Positions 10,960 through 22,869 of a stretch of 64,000 bases of DNA are shown here, piece by piece. The stretch comes from Riptortus pedestris (lineage: Eukaryota > Arthropoda > Insecta > Hemiptera > Alydidae): positions 5,512,001 to 5,576,000 of the forward strand of contig CM032230.1 in assembly GCA_019009955.1 (NCBI GenBank), written 5' to 3'. Positions within the stretch are counted from its first letter, which is position 1, and the number at the start of each line of letters is the position of its first letter. The position numbers were made by a program, and so were the translations under genes. A model generated the notes under the pieces. The model worked only from the letters and a program-made list of their open reading frames with translations. It had not been told where the DNA came from and made no database searches.

Positions 10960-11718
10960 ATTTTAGCTGATTTCCCTTAAGGGAGGTTGTAATCTTGGTG
11001 GTATTTAATCGTTTTATGTAAAAAGGAAGAGCAAGTTCGTTAACAGCTAAAATCGGATGAGTGGGAAGCCCCCTTGATGCCTTGACGAGAGGGTTAAGAG
11101 GGGGATTATTGAAAACTTAAAATTTCTCTGTTTTTTTGCGCTGGATTGAAAAATTGAATAGAGTCAATCATATTGCAAATGTAATGTGCTATAAATGTTA
11201 TATACATACTTTCTCTATATTGAGTATTAACAGAAATATTTCCATATTTTTGTTTTCAGCCTTCAGCAACCCCCCCCCCCTTCTACTCATGTTTCATGAA
11301 CAATACTCTGTTATGTAATAAACCACATTATTCGAAGCTTAAATATTGTTTTCAAGAGACATTTATTATACGAGAGACATGCAAATATGTTCTGATGACC
11401 CCCCCCCCCCGTCTTGATAAAAATTATTCTGATTCATTATAAATTGCAGTACTAGATATAGTAAATAGTTTTCAATAAAATTTATGTGCTACAGTCTGAT
11501 ACATTTCAGTAATTGTTTTTCTTTCCTGTAAGAGATTGGCAGACCTGTTTATTTACATTTCAAACGCTTCCCGTCGGGAGGTTCCTTATTATCGTTAGTA
11601 TTTATTGACTTAATATCGACGGTGCTGATGTGTTACCAGAGCTTAGAGTTATATTGTTAAACTCCACGAGGAAAATCTGCTTAGTTCACGCAGCCCCTGC
11701 GTGACGGACTTTTGAATA
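10960..11718 (+). mobile_element. HLE with both ends, lacking the microsatellite core
   Basis: The 5' end (TTTTAGCTGATTTCCCTTAA) is joined after about 30 bases directly to the middle block ('TTTAATCGTTTTATGTAAAA'), so the 5' block and the microsatellite are deleted. The 3' block is long and ends with the intact hairpin ACGCAGCCCCTGCGT and GACGGACTTTTG at 11716. C runs of 9-10 occur at about 11270 and 11400. Confidence 0.7.
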
Positions 11719-11929
11719 TTTTATATGGAAATGTCTATAAACAAAAAATTAATTGCTGACAGAAATATATCTATAAGCCTTATTTTGATTGCTATAAAAG
11801 TTTCTAGAAATAGTGTCCTATGACAAAATTTTATTTTGTGTCTGAAAGGCTTTTTTAAACATTTTTTGTAGTGGTGCTCTTAGAGCATAATTTAGTTTTC
11901 TCTCTCCTTTTTAAGGTTTTTTTTTTGCT

Positions 11930-12175
11930 TTTTTGTCCAGGAAGTACTTAGCAGACAGGCGGATAAGAAGTGTCTTGCAAAGCACAAAGGTCGTCCTCTA
12001 CGGAACCCTTATTCGCCCCGTTTTGACCTATAGTTCGGAGACATTACTACTACAAATTCAGATGAAAAAAGAACTCCTTACTTTCAAATGGCAAGTCCTT
12101 CGCCCAATTAATGGGCCCTCCTGTGAGAAAGGATAATGGAGAAGGCATAAAAATAGAGAAATCTATAGTCTCTAG
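11930..12175 (+). pseudogene. Non-LTR retrotransposon reverse transcriptase C-terminus, decayed
   Basis: The translation contains 'VVLYGTLIRPVLTYSSET', the segment after the RT fingers/palm that usually reads YxTLIRPVxxYGSETW in RTE/Jockey-like elements, then 'LLTFKWQVLRPINGP' (usually VFERKVLRxIYGP). After a stop at 12134-12136 the same frame continues as WRRHKNREIYSL, matching the usual WRxRxNxEIYxL, and stops again at 12173. Only this short C-terminal part is present, with at least one nonsense mutation. It lies between two HLE copies. Family-level placement is uncertain; the retroelement origin is well supported by the motif order. Confidence 0.75.
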
Positions 12176-12176
12176 G

Positions 12177-12608
12177 CTGAAATCGCACCTGTGGGAGTGG
12201 GTGTACGTTTAGAGGAGGGAATTTCGAAAATTCAAAATATCACCGTTATTTGTTACGTTTAACATTTTAGTCATCGCACTCGAACAAGAAGAAGATATAT
12301 TGTGAAACTTCTTATTCCAAGCATAAACACCAAATATTGTTTTCAACCGACCCATATTAACTGAAATGCATGCAAATAGTTAGTTTGATGAAGTAATCAA
12401 TTAAGATTTTATTGACCGCCCATTTCTACTCATTGGATGTTATTTCTGAAATTTCAGTCGCTTCCCGTCTGGAGGTTTCTTATTATCGTTTGTATTTATT
12501 GACTTAATATTGGCGGTGCTGTTGTGTTACCAGTATGTAGAGTAATATTGTCAAGCTTCACGAGGGAAATATGCTTAGTTTACGTAGCCCCTGCGTGGCG
12601 GTCTTTTT
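12177..12608 (+). mobile_element. HLE 3' half with deletion
   Basis: Starts in the middle block ('GAAATCGCACCTGTGGGAGT'), has a shortened 3' block, and ends GGGAAATATGCTTAGTTTAC plus an imperfect hairpin (ACGTAGCCCCTGCGT) at about 12560-12600. Confidence 0.6.
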
Positions 12609-12609
12609 A

Positions 12610-13195
12610 ATAATGCCACACACTATTGTACTTATTTTCCTTTATATTTGTCAACATTACTAATCGGGGTACATTGAGCTTTCTTTGCATAGCTGCAGTG
12701 AGCGTAATGTCAAGACAGCTGTGTTTTATTCCTAGAAATTCTAAGTACTTTAGAAGAACGTACATTTGGGCTGTTTCGATTGGCTTAATCTATCTGATCC
12801 ATATTTTCTTTCTAGTGTTATTTATCGCCTCAATAAAACTCGTGGTGGCTCTGTGCCGTTAAATCTTTGTGAGAAGGGTGGGGTTGAGCCATAAAATACA
12901 GACGGCTGTAGAGAGAGGCGTGGCATATGGTAGGTTTTATGGCTACTGGTCAATGTAATGAGCATGCTTGTCTCGATAGCAACCATCGACACACCACCTG
13001 CATATGGTGGCCCAACACGCAACCCTGGATGCACTTCTCGCCCAGGCACACCGCTCCTCTAGCCTGTGGTATTCCTCACGCCAACGGCTGTGTGAGCTAA
13101 GCATATTTCCCAAGCGATGGACTTACACAGTCATCACATCATCTCACACTATATCTCTATTTATCACGTAATAAACATCAAATGTAAACAGAATA
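12610..13195. other. Unassigned non-repeat stretch
   Basis: Moderate-GC sequence at 12880-13080 but no recognised product. A partial HLE-like phrase 'GAGCTAAGCATATTTCCCAA' occurs at 13097. Nothing else identified. Confidence 0.25.
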
Positions 13196-13199
13196 TGAA

Positions 13200-13946
13200 A
13201 AAAGTTCGCCACGGGACCTGCTTAAACTAAGCAGATTTCCCACAGTTTTACAATAGATAAATCTACATACTGGTAACACTTAACACCACCGTGAATATTA
13301 AGCGAATAAATGCAAACGGTAATGAGAAATCTTTCAGACAATGTTAATAACCGCCCAACAGAAAGCATCGGAAATTTAAACAAACAGGTCAGCCAACCTC
13401 TCTGAGCTGAACAGATAGATAGAAATATTCTTCACAGGAATGAAAAACAATTACTGAAATATAGCTGAATAATTAATATGTTATAATTTGATTGAATACT
13501 ATTTACTATATCTAGTATTGTAATATAAAATGCATAATTATATAATATATATAAAATAATTTGGATCTCAGTCACTCAAATTTTAGTAATCCATCCGGGG
13601 GGGGGGGTTCAACAGAACATAGTTACATGTATCTAGTTTAGTAAATGTCTCTTGAAAACAATATTTGGTATTTAAATTAAATAATAATGTGGTTCATTAT
13701 ATAACAGATTATTGTTTACACGAGCAGAAGTACCCCCACTGCTGAAGGCTGAAAAATGAATATATCTCGGTTAATATTCAAGATAACTATGAATAAATGC
13801 ATATAACAATATTTATAGTATATTTAATTTGTAATAAGATTGATTCTATACAACATTTCGATCCGACGCATAATAATGGAGATATTAAAATGTTCCTAAA
13901 CCCCCCCCCCTTCCACTGGTCGGTTACAGGCATTAACTAACTTGAT
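13200..13946 (-). mobile_element. HLE, left arm of a fold-back
   Basis: Minus-strand 3' terminus at 13203-13246 (hairpin decayed), then the 3' block and the 'TTAACTAACTTGATC' landmark of the middle block, where it meets the inverted copy that follows. The microsatellite and 5' end are missing. Confidence 0.6.
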
Positions 13947-14306
13947 CGTTAACTGCTGATATTGGACAAGGGAGAGGGGGGTTTAGAGAGGGAGAATTTT
14001 GAACATTCGAAATATCGAAAAAGTGTATGCGATCCATCTTATTGCAAATTATGTGTACTATAAACGTTGTTATATACATTTATTCTCTATCTTGAATATT
14101 AACCGAGATATTTGCATTTTTATTAAGTGTGTGCGTATAACGGACGAGATGAGATCGGCTAACTTCGGTTGTAGTCGTGAGTTCCTGCTAAAAGCTAGTC
14201 CAGCCGTTTCCGTAACCGGTCGGCTCTCGTGAAATTTCTCTATTGTAAAATTTCACGAGGGAAATGTGCTTAGTTTACGCAGCCCCAGCGTGACCGACTT
14301 TTTTGA
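13947..14306 (+). mobile_element. HLE, right arm of a fold-back
   Basis: Begins at the same middle-block landmark as the left arm ends (GATC, then TTAACTGCTGATATTGGAC) and runs out to the 3' end GGGAAATGTGCTTAGTTTAC with hairpin (ACGCAGCCCCAGCGT) and GACCGACTTTTTT. With the copy at 13200-13946 it forms an inverted repeat whose arms meet with almost no spacer. Confidence 0.65.
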
Positions 14307-14385
14307 AATTCCTCCCACCCACTTGTCCGAATTCAACAAAAAAAAAACAAAATACCCTATAAATATCTAGCATGGTATTAATAAG

Positions 14386-14805
14386 AAACTAAGCCCACAG
14401 GTGCTGCTTAAACAAAGCAGATTTCTCATCTACTGGAATATGACACACCTATGATCGGATGTCTCCATTTATTCTCTTTCACCCACGTAGAAAAAGAGAT
14501 ATTTTTTAAAAATTGGGGTGCTTAAAGTGAAAATCTTAGAAGATGGAATTTTATCTTTAGTTTTACATAGAACTGATAAATATCAATTTTGGCAAAGGTC
14601 AAACAACGCCAAAGCTATATTTATATACATTGATAAATATATATATTTATACATATTGATATTTATTTAGTTTTAAATAAATACATATTTTGAACAGACT
14701 TTCGTCATGTCCATGGTAGGATCGATTTGTTGCCATTTTTTAAAAATCGCGCCATGAGTACAACCCCAACAGCTGATTTCTGCTATCTGCTAAAAATCAT
14801 GACAG
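14386..14805 (-). mobile_element. HLE, diverged, both ends visible
   Basis: 3' terminus at 14390-14432 (GCAGATTTCTCATCTACTGG) and 5' end at 14772-14805 (GCTGATTTCTGCTATCTGCT). The core is a degenerate TA-rich segment at about 14630-14680. Confidence 0.5.
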
Positions 14806-15130
14806 CTTGCGGTGTAATATATATGTTATTTATTTAGAAGTTGCCTGCAGCATGGATCCCAAGGCCACATTCATTCTTACATATAACAATGAGAGATATA
14901 TAAAAAAGCTTTATTTTATCAAAACAAATTATGAATAGAAGAAAGTGTTCTCTCTTGCTTCTAAGCCATGCAGGGGAACGGGACAAAGAACCATTCTCAA
15001 GGATAAACTCTTTCTTAACTCTATTCGCTTACAATTATATCTCTTACATTTTACAGTCGACACGTTCACGGCTTACTTCTAGAATTTACACTCCAAGACA
15101 CGGGTAATACATAGTAAACTGAGCATCAAA
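14806..15130. other. Unassigned stretch
   Basis: No coding or repeat family recognised between HLE copies. Confidence 0.25.
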
Positions 15131-15136
15131 GACGGA

Positions 15137-15722
15137 AATCAGCTGTTGCTCTTTACCTGATTTTCGAAAATATTTCTTCCACGAAGTTATATCCTTCCAA
15201 AGAGGTGAAAAAATTAGAGTCCGTTCAAAACCATATAAATAATTGCAATTTTCGTTTAATCTTAAACAAATGCGACGTTTAAACGTTTGTAAAACTAAAG
15301 ATCGAGTTCATTAATGGGTGAAATTAGGCCAGTGGTAGGAGGGTTTGGGGAGGGAAATTCTCGAAAATTCAAAATACGTTCTCTATTTCGAATAGAAACA
15401 TTATTGTATAGAACCAATCTCATTGTAAATTTAAGTTTCCAATATACATATTTAATATATGTACACTCTACATCTTGAATATTAACCGAAATATTTTCAT
15501 TTTTTGTTTTCAGCCTTCATTTACCCCCACTGTTAACAATGCCATATTAACAATACGCAGTTATATCATGAACCACATTATTAAAAAGGTTAAATACCAA
15601 ATATTGGTTTCATTGAAACTACTACTGCTTGAGATACATGCAAATAGGTTAAATAATGACACCATCAATTAAGATTTTACATTTTTAATTCGAATATTCC
15701 CCTCTCTGTCTAAATTCTCATC
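15137..15722 (+). mobile_element. HLE, diverged, without microsatellite
   Basis: 5' block begins 'TCAGCTGTTGCTCTTTACCT' and lacks the terminal 12-mer. Middle and 3' blocks follow with 'GAATATTAACCGAAATATTT' and 'TATATCATGAACCACATTAT'. No hairpin terminus. Confidence 0.5.
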
Positions 15723-15729
15723 ATGTTGT

Positions 15730-16045
15730 AGATGGGGCAAGACTGGAGTGCAGATTAAAGTTGTAGTCTGCATACTCATATTGGCTGATAGTCTATCATT
15801 AGTCAGCTGATGCAGGCTACACTCTACGGAGGCATGGCTGTCTAACAACTCTGGCCTTGAATAGAATTTGCCTTTACTGTTGTGAATGGAATTTTCCTCA
15901 GCATGCCTTTATTGCTGGATGGTCTAGTGCAGAAGGCAATGGGAAACCACTGCATGTCCTTGTGACCCTCTTATACCCTTGTCCGGTCCCGTGAAAATCA
16001 GGTTTACCAGTTCACGAGATCAATTACCAGGTGTAGCTTGTAAAT
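15730..16045 (+). repeat. Unclassified dispersed repeat (copy 1 of 2)
   Basis: Shares 'GGGAAACCACTGCATGTCC' and the upstream phrases 'GATGCAGGCTA' and 'TCTGGC' in the same order with 49525-49700. It may be a SINE or LINE 3' region; the class is unknown. Confidence 0.4.
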
Positions 16046-16359
16046 ATTACAATTCGAAAATGTGTATTTTGATCTATACCTTTTGATATTTCATTCAGCA
16101 CTAAAGTTCATAATCTTTAAAAACTGAAATTGGTCCAAAAATAGGTGCATGCCTCCATTGAGAAGGATCGAAAAATGAAACAAATCTGCTAGCAATTCTA
16201 TGAAAGTCGTTTATTTGAGTAAATGTTCATGCATGCTATATGTATGGTTATATGTTAACTGAGTTTTTCAAAATTTATAATTTAATGGATCATTTAAAAA
16301 AATTGTGAAATAAATGAAATATATACAATTGAAGTTGAAAACCAAATTTAAGGAATTTA

Positions 16360-16495
16360 AACTCAGCCGATTTTATGAGTTTTCCCTTCTTTAATTTGCG
16401 AGTCTATGTAAGGCAAAATATATTGAATTATAATTCCCAAATGTATTTTTGCTACATCCATATCTATACTTTTGATAAACTTTAAGAGTTCTTTG
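16360..16495 (+). repeat. Unclassified dispersed repeat, matching 34610-34760 inverted
   Basis: Contains 'AAATATATTGAATTATAATT', 'ATGTATTTTTGCTACA' and 'TTTTGATAAACTTTA' in order; the same three phrases occur on the minus strand at 34610-34760. Confidence 0.5.
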
Positions 16496-16767
16496 TTATA
16501 TCCATTAAAAAATATATGAGACGAATTACCTCCTTTTTTTAATTTATGTTCACTGCTAAATTTGACCGATTTTGATTAAATCTTGAACCACCATCGAATA
16601 TATGTACAATTTTTTTATTGTTGTCTGTGTGTCGCAAGGATATTTGTTATTGTCTTGGATTTTAAATTTCGTTAAATAATGCCATGTTGTTCATTAAATG
16701 TTTTCGAAGCTCAATTACTAAGAGTGATTTGCAACTTTCCTGATTTCAGCTTTCGGTAAACCACCGG

Positions 16768-16788
16768 TATATATATATATATATATAT

Positions 16789-16828
<40 letters not shown>

Positions 16829-16935
16829 TGATTTTTAGAAATAGAAATATATAGTAAAGGGGGATATCGACAGGATTTAATCCAGCGCTTGGGAAAACTG
16901 CTTAGTTTACGCAGCCTCTGCGTGACGGAATTTTG
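16768..16935 (+). mobile_element. (TA)n core joined to HLE 3' end
   Basis: A (TA)n tract (16768-16826) is followed within 60 bases by the 3' terminus AAAACTGCTTAGTTTACGCA and a near-perfect hairpin (ACGCAGCCTCTGCGT). Most of the 3' block is deleted. Confidence 0.55.
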
Positions 16936-17082
16936 TGTTATTTTTTTCTTCTGTCCATTCATTTAGTTGCAGCAACTAAAACGCTCTTCACCTGAATCAC
17001 CTAAGTTAGTATTCTCACGCAAGACACTTAGGTCACGCGGAGAAACCTTCATATCTTCAAACCTTCCCCAAAATGTATTTTA

Positions 17083-17104
17083 GCAAATTTTCCTGAAGTT
17101 AAAT

Positions 17105-17198
<94 letters not shown>
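17083..17198 (+). repeat. HLE 5'-end remnant running into (TA)n(GT)n
   Basis: TTTAGCAAATTTTCCTGAAG resembles the HLE 5' end and is followed almost immediately by a compound microsatellite, (TA)n then (TG)n. Confidence 0.5.
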
Positions 17199-17317
17199 GG
17201 TATTTGGACAGGCTAGTGGAGGTCCATTAGCAACGGAAGGGTAAGAAGGTCAACCCGAACGCCTCCTCTTAACAATTCCTTATTAATTGCAGAGTAGTTT
17301 CGGGGCGAACCGCCCCA

Positions 17318-17420
17318 ACTCCTCGAATTTTCAATCATGATGGAATTTTCGAAAACATTATTAAAATGTCTATCGATCCTAAGAAGAAGATGACAAAAAT
17401 GTGGTCAATACAAAATTACA
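17318..17420 (+). mobile_element. HLE 5' block fragment
   Basis: Contains 'ATCATGATGGAATTTTCG' and 'TGTCTATCGATCCTA' followed by the 'GATGACAAAAATGTGGTC' phrase, all in family order. No terminus or core. Confidence 0.5.
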
Positions 17421-18765
17421 CTCACAGCTTTGACTTAACCGCACTGGAGCGATTGATAGGGTAAGCCAGACATTCATTAATATCTACGTTTCTACTGGTC
17501 CTAGAATATTGATTCTGGTGTCATTTTAAAGCACATCGAATACTCTATTCAACTACCTGATCAGCAATTTTTTAAGCAATTTTGCCAGATGTGATATAAC
17601 GGTAGGATGAATTTTAAATGTGTACATACAGATTATGTATCGCTTACTAAGTAGAGAATTGTGATTTGTAGACACACAAAATCAACATATAAAATATTTG
17701 GACAAGAAAAACACGTATTTAACTATTTCTTCGAACGTGAATGGCGGCGTCAATTGCGTAGAGGAGGAGGTGTTTTACACCGTATGTAGTTGGGAAAGGT
17801 CCGGGGGAGGTATAATACGTCTTCCGCACCGAAAGTGTTAACATTAAGAGTAAAATATTTAATGAATAGACAAGTTTAGGCAAGATCTGACGACGTTGTA
17901 AATAAGACAATATACTCCTAAAAGCATGCCAAGTGGTATTTTTTCAAGCGAATACAAGCGATTTGCGAATTCAATTAAATAAAATTATTTTTAGCTCGAT
18001 GTAAAAAAAAAAAAAAAATATTAGAGGAATTTTAAAAAACCTTTTTTGCCAGTTTTTGAATTGTTATAATACCCTTAATGTTTACTGGAAGCAACAATAA
18101 TTTATAAAATGAAATAAGAGTTCACGACGAATTTAATAAGCCAAGGCTTTTTTTAACATAGCAATTATAACCAGGCATTACGTAAAAACCATTGCAATAA
18201 TATGGCTAAAAATCAATCTCCTCAATTGAAAAGGGTTTATGTGGTACTAACAATACAATCAAAATCCCAAATTAAAACTTTTATTTTCCCCCCAATGTCC
18301 AACATTACTGAAGGATCGCTCCATTATGTGGCGGTTAAGCATTTCACGATTAAAGATCTTTCTTTACCAAACTCGACCTATAAGCTAATCATCTAGAGTT
18401 AAAGATCAAGCTCGTTAAACGCTCAACGACGGAGGTTGGGGGGTTTAGAGAGGGGAATTTAGAAAATCCGAATTACCTCCCCACCGTTATAAAACGTCTT
18501 TGCTCATCAATCTGTTTGCAAATTTAATGCTCTATAAATGTCCTAAGTGTCATTATTATTATCTTGTCTTATTTATTTCAATATGTTTTTATTATTTTAT
18601 CTTTTCATTGTTATATTTATTATTGTTATTATTTATTTATTATATTTGATTATATGGTTGATTAATATATATTGTAAAAATCTATTTAAACATAATCATA
18701 AATGTAATATGGCATGTGGCAAAGGAACATGAATTCAAATACGTAGAAGTGAAATAGTCAACAAA
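17421..18765. other. Mostly unique AT-rich stretch
   Basis: HLE 3'-block traces lie at 18395-18545 ('AGATCAAGCTCGTTAAACGC', 'GGGGGGTTTAGAGAGGGGAA'). The T-rich phrase 'TTATTATATTTGATTATATG' at 18638 also occurs near 34890. No gene is recognised; the higher-GC segment at 17735-17830 has no identified product. Confidence 0.3.
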
Positions 18766-18769
18766 AGTC

Positions 18770-19070
18770 GTTAAGTTTGTTATCTAAACAAATTTTGTTA
18801 AAAACACTTTTGTCGTATAAGGGAGTATTAAACAAGTTATACACAAAACACCGTAGAAGGGGTCAACAATTTAAAGTGCACAATTGCCTACACGAAACTA
18901 AATAAAACTAAGTATCTGGATGTCACCAACCCTTACTAAATGGTAAGCTATATAAACATGCTTTAGTAGGCATAGGAGTAGGGGTTGTAATGGAGAGCAT
19001 AGACGAATGAACTAAAAATTACATTTCCTATTCTTTTTTCGCCATAAATGCACAATACAAAAATTTGCTT
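18770..19070 (-). mobile_element. Family B fragment, strongly diverged
   Basis: Minus-strand order of the module landmarks (ACGACAAAAGTG, AACAAAATTTGTT-like and GGAGTAGGGGTTGTAATGG) matches family B without its head or tail. Confidence 0.45.
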
Positions 19071-19189
19071 ACCTTTATATATATATATATAAAATCTCTA
19101 CATATCTATTAAAAGAGACAGAACGGAAAATTGTAAAGAATCAATCATCTTGAAAATTTAATTTCCTATGAATGTTATTATATTCAGTT

Positions 19190-19310
19190 ATAGCAGATTT
19201 CCCCTAAGGTATATCCGCTATTCAGGTCGTACTATGACGTGATGTTCAAAAAAATTCTTCAAATGCCCATCGATCCTACATAGGACTTGACGAAAATGAG
19301 GTTCGTTCAA

Positions 19311-19364
<54 letters not shown>

Positions 19365-19640
19365 CTGTTAACACTCTAGCGGTCGCAATTTTGGTTTAAT
19401 CGTTACCAAACTCGCCATTATACGTCGGATCGAAAAATAGTATAGAACCAATCTTATTTCAAATTATATGTACTACAAATATTATTATATAGATTTATTC
19501 TCTATCTTGAATATTAACCGAGATATTTTGCATTTTTATTAAGTGTGTGCGGATAACGAACAAGATGAGATCGGCTATGATCGTGAGATTCGGCCTAAAA
19601 TTAGTTCGGCCATTTCCGCTGTTCAGTTCTGGTGAAATTC
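19190..19640 (+). mobile_element. HLE, 5' end to middle of the 3' block
   Basis: Starts TATAGCAGATTTCCCCTAAG, has the 5' block, a (TA)n core at 19314-19360, the middle block with a deletion ('ACCAAACTCGCCATTATACG'), and ends near 'TTCTGGTGAAATTCG'. The hairpin end is missing. Confidence 0.65.
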
Positions 19641-19859
19641 GTTTAAGAGACTGGGGTAAGCTTCTACTTTGTGAGATATATGCAATTATTCATTATAATT
19701 TTCAGTGCTAGATATACTAAATTGTTTACAATAAAGTTAATATGTTATATTCAGACATATTTAAGAAATTGGACATCTTACTACTGGAGAAATAGAGAAT
19801 AGATGGTGAGATTAGATCATATTACTGTGCATGAGAAAGCTGTTTACTTTTTTTTTTAA

Positions 19860-20264
19860 AAAAAAAAAAAAAATTCGTGCCCGACATTTTTTTAAAAAAT
19901 TGAATTTATTGTCTTAATTATTAACAATGAAGGAAATGGGCTAAAAGTCGAAACACTAGTGCGCGAGTGACAACACCTTCTACCATCAAGCCATTCAACT
20001 ATCTCCACAGAAAGCAAAAAGCAATAATTACAAAAATTCCACACTTTGAAATTAAACATAATTACTCGAAAGAGGTCTATTTATAAAAATGATGATTAGA
20101 GAAGGGGATTATGAAACAGGTTTTGACATTAGTCAGCCTTCTTCAACAATTCTGTTTGTTAGGAATTCCAATACTGAGAACTCACAGCTGATCCTTTTCA
20201 AGAATTACTTACATCAGCTGATTACATTGGCTATCAAAAGGTTTTCCCAGAAATACAACCACCA
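19860..20264. other. AT-rich stretch, nothing recognised
   Basis: Begins with a T-run/A-run hairpin (about 19848-19873). A 66-codon open frame at 20089-20289 has no recognised homology and runs into an HLE 3' end at 20265-20310, so it is not called a gene. Confidence 0.25.
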
Positions 20265-20344
20265 GGCACGCAGGGGCAGCATAAACTAAGCAGATTTCCC
20301 TTGTGCTGGTGAAAAACATTGCTGATATCCTCTCACTATATATT

Positions 20345-20462
20345 GGCAGATTTCCCTTAATGGAAATCAGCTATTGAGGTTGTACTCATGACGTGATTTT
20401 CGAAAAATTTCTTCAAATGTCCATCGATCCTACCTAGTAGATGACGAAAATGAGCTCAGTTC

Positions 20463-20560
<98 letters not shown>

Positions 20561-20785
20561 TTCGTTACAGCTCTACTAGTCGCAATTGGTTTTGGTAGTT
20601 TTGGTTTGTTCGTTAGCCGTTAGTCTTAAGAATTTTAATTTCGCTCTTTCCTATTCAGCCTTGGTTTCTACTCAACGGGTGTTTTGCATAGAAATAGGGA
20701 ATGTGGTGAGATGAGATCACAAGTGGGTTATACTAGTACCTTGGAAATCTGCTCAGTTCAAGCACCTCCTGTATGACAGACTTTA
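20345..20785 (+). mobile_element. HLE with a long (TA)n core
   Basis: 5' end TTGGCAGATTTCCCTTAATG, a complete 5' block, then an uninterrupted (TA)n core of nearly 90 bases (20468-20556), the middle-block phrase 'GCTCTACTAGTCGCAATTGG', and a heavily deleted 3' part ending at a diverged terminus near 20740-20785. Confidence 0.65.
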
Positions 20786-20879
20786 TTGTTAATAACGACT
20801 GTTATCTCCAACTTTAGCTTCAAGTCTTTCTTACCCAAAATAAAGTCAGAGATGGCGTGAATGGGTGTCTACTCCAGTA

Positions 20880-20930
20880 TGTGAGAAATCTGCTAAGTTC
20901 ACGCAGCTCCTGAGTGATGGTGTTTCTTCA
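20880..20930 (+). mobile_element. HLE 3' terminus, solitary
   Basis: GAGAAATCTGCTAAGTTCAC with hairpin arms ACGCAG/CTGAGT and GATGGTGTTTC. A second 3' end within 150 bases of the preceding one. Confidence 0.5.
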
Positions 20931-21637
20931 TCATTTCTTGCTAATACTCAGCGAAGTATAAATCTTTAGTACATGCATCACATACAGAGCTGGAGTAATT
21001 ACACGGAATAATTCCATTATAGGGAATTAATTATGCGACTGATAGAGTAAATACAACCCATAAAGTAATTAGAAAATATCGCTGTGCTGTAAATATAAAT
21101 TGATGTCGATATGAATATAATAAGCCATATCCCCAGCTGACCGAGCCCAACGACCCGTTAATCAAACAGAAACCAGTTGGTAGATGCAGTCATTTGCATA
21201 GAAGGCGTCACCAAGGTGCAACATATCCTCAGAACTGGTTTGCCGTCTTTAAATAATCAATTCGATACAGAAATAAATCGATAAATATTTCAGATAACAG
21301 TTCATTTACATTGGACAAAAATGTATTCGGGTTCCTAAATAAATTCTTCTGGTTTGTCTGAAATTATAGTTAAATTCAACGAGATTCATTTTTTTTAAAC
21401 TATTTTATTAATCTAAGCACAATGATATGAAATTAAATTTCTTGCCCCATCTGCCTGTCTCTCTGTGACTCAATTTCTTCAATACAGCTGGGAGGATTTC
21501 CATGAAATATTTATTTATTTGAGTTTCGAAGACAAGTTGTTCCATATGACTTTACTTATGGACAATGCTAATTGTAGCTTTAAAATCGAGCATGAAAAAT
21601 TACAACAGGATGTTTGCCGACTAAAAAAAATAAAATA
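20931..21637. other. Unassigned stretch
   Basis: AT-rich with no recognised coding or repeat content. Confidence 0.25.
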
Positions 21638-22185
21638 AAACGTCCGGCACGTCCCGGATAAAATAAAACTAAGCAGATTTTTCACGTGTAGATATAACAC
21701 ACGTGATCTCATCTCAGCAAACTCTCCCAATTTCTGTGTAAAATTACTGAATCAAGAACGTAAAATCTTGATTGAAGACGTCATCACACAACGAGTTCCA
21801 ATGTATCTCGCATAATAAGGGTTTCTTGAAAACAATATTCGTTATTTAAGCTTAGAATTAAGTCTTTAGTAAAAACTAAAGGGGAAACTGCTAATACTAA
21901 AAAAAAGGGGTATTACACCAGTTATTACAATATTTGAGATTATCAAAAAATGCATAGATTAACATTTAATGATATTAAATTGAGAATAGCATTGGTTATA
22001 ATCAGTTTTTCTATCCATCGCCTAATAACGGAGATATATCGAAGTTTTACCCCCCCCCCCCCTCCAAGCCCTCTCTCTCCTTTTTCAGCCATTAACTAAC
22101 TTACATTTTGGTTTGGAATAAACCGCATTTGGTAACGATCACAAGAAAATTGCGTTCGCTAGAGTGTAACAGACAAATACACACA
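21638..22185 (-). mobile_element. HLE subfamily 2 on the minus strand, without 5' end
   Basis: The 3' terminus (21640-21692) has a decayed hairpin (CCGGCACGTCCCGG). The 3' block contains the 'GATCTCATCTCA' phrase typical of subfamily 2, a C run at 22050-22061 and the middle block up to 'GCTAGAGTGTAACAGACAAA'. Confidence 0.55.
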
Positions 22186-22309
22186 ATCATTTGTAAGAAT
22201 ATTGGTTGTATTCCATCAGACGTATAATAAAGAAAGTATTTCGAATTTTCTAAATATAGCCGTTGTAATCCTTCACACTGGTCGGATATCAGGCATTAAT
22301 GAACTTGAT

Positions 22310-22832
22310 CTTCAGTTTTTAGCAGAATTGTACTCAAGACGGAATTTTCGATTTTTTTCTACAAATGTCCATGGATCCTACCTAGGAGATGACGAAAATG
22401 AGGTCCGTTGAAAATTGTATATATATATATATATATATATATAGTTTGATCGTTACCAAACTCGATATTTAGTCGTTCTATGCAAAAAGAAATATTAAAC
22501 GGCTAAAATAGGACCAGTGGGAGGGGGGTTTAAAGGGTAGGATTTTCGAAAATTCAAAATATTTCCATTACTATACGTCGAATCGAAAAATTGTATAGAA
22601 TCAATCATATTGCAAATTAAATTTACTATAAATATTGTTCTATACATTTATACTCTATCTTGAATATTAACCAATATATTTGCATTTTATTAAATCTAGG
22701 CGGATAACGGATGAAAGTGACTTTCCCGCCAAAAGCTAGGTCGCCCGTTTCCTTACCTGTTTGGCTCTCATGAAATTTTTCTATTATAATATTTCACGAG
22801 AGAATTCTGCTTAGTTTACGGACTTTACACAG
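22310..22832 (+). mobile_element. HLE, both ends, short form
   Basis: 5' end (TTTTAGCAGAATTGTACTCA) with an internal deletion of the palindrome, (TA)n core at 22420-22443, the middle block, and the short 3' block shared with 5327-5922 ('GGCTCTCATGAAATTTTTCT'). It ends at CTGCTTAGTTTACGGACTTT with the hairpin deleted. Confidence 0.6.
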
Positions 22833-22869
22833 AATGTTTAAATATGGAGTATAGTAAAACTCAAGTTAA

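Noticed and set aside
20089..20289. 66-codon plus-strand frame starting with two Met codons
   Set aside because: Its end overlaps an HLE 3' terminus and no homology is recognised.
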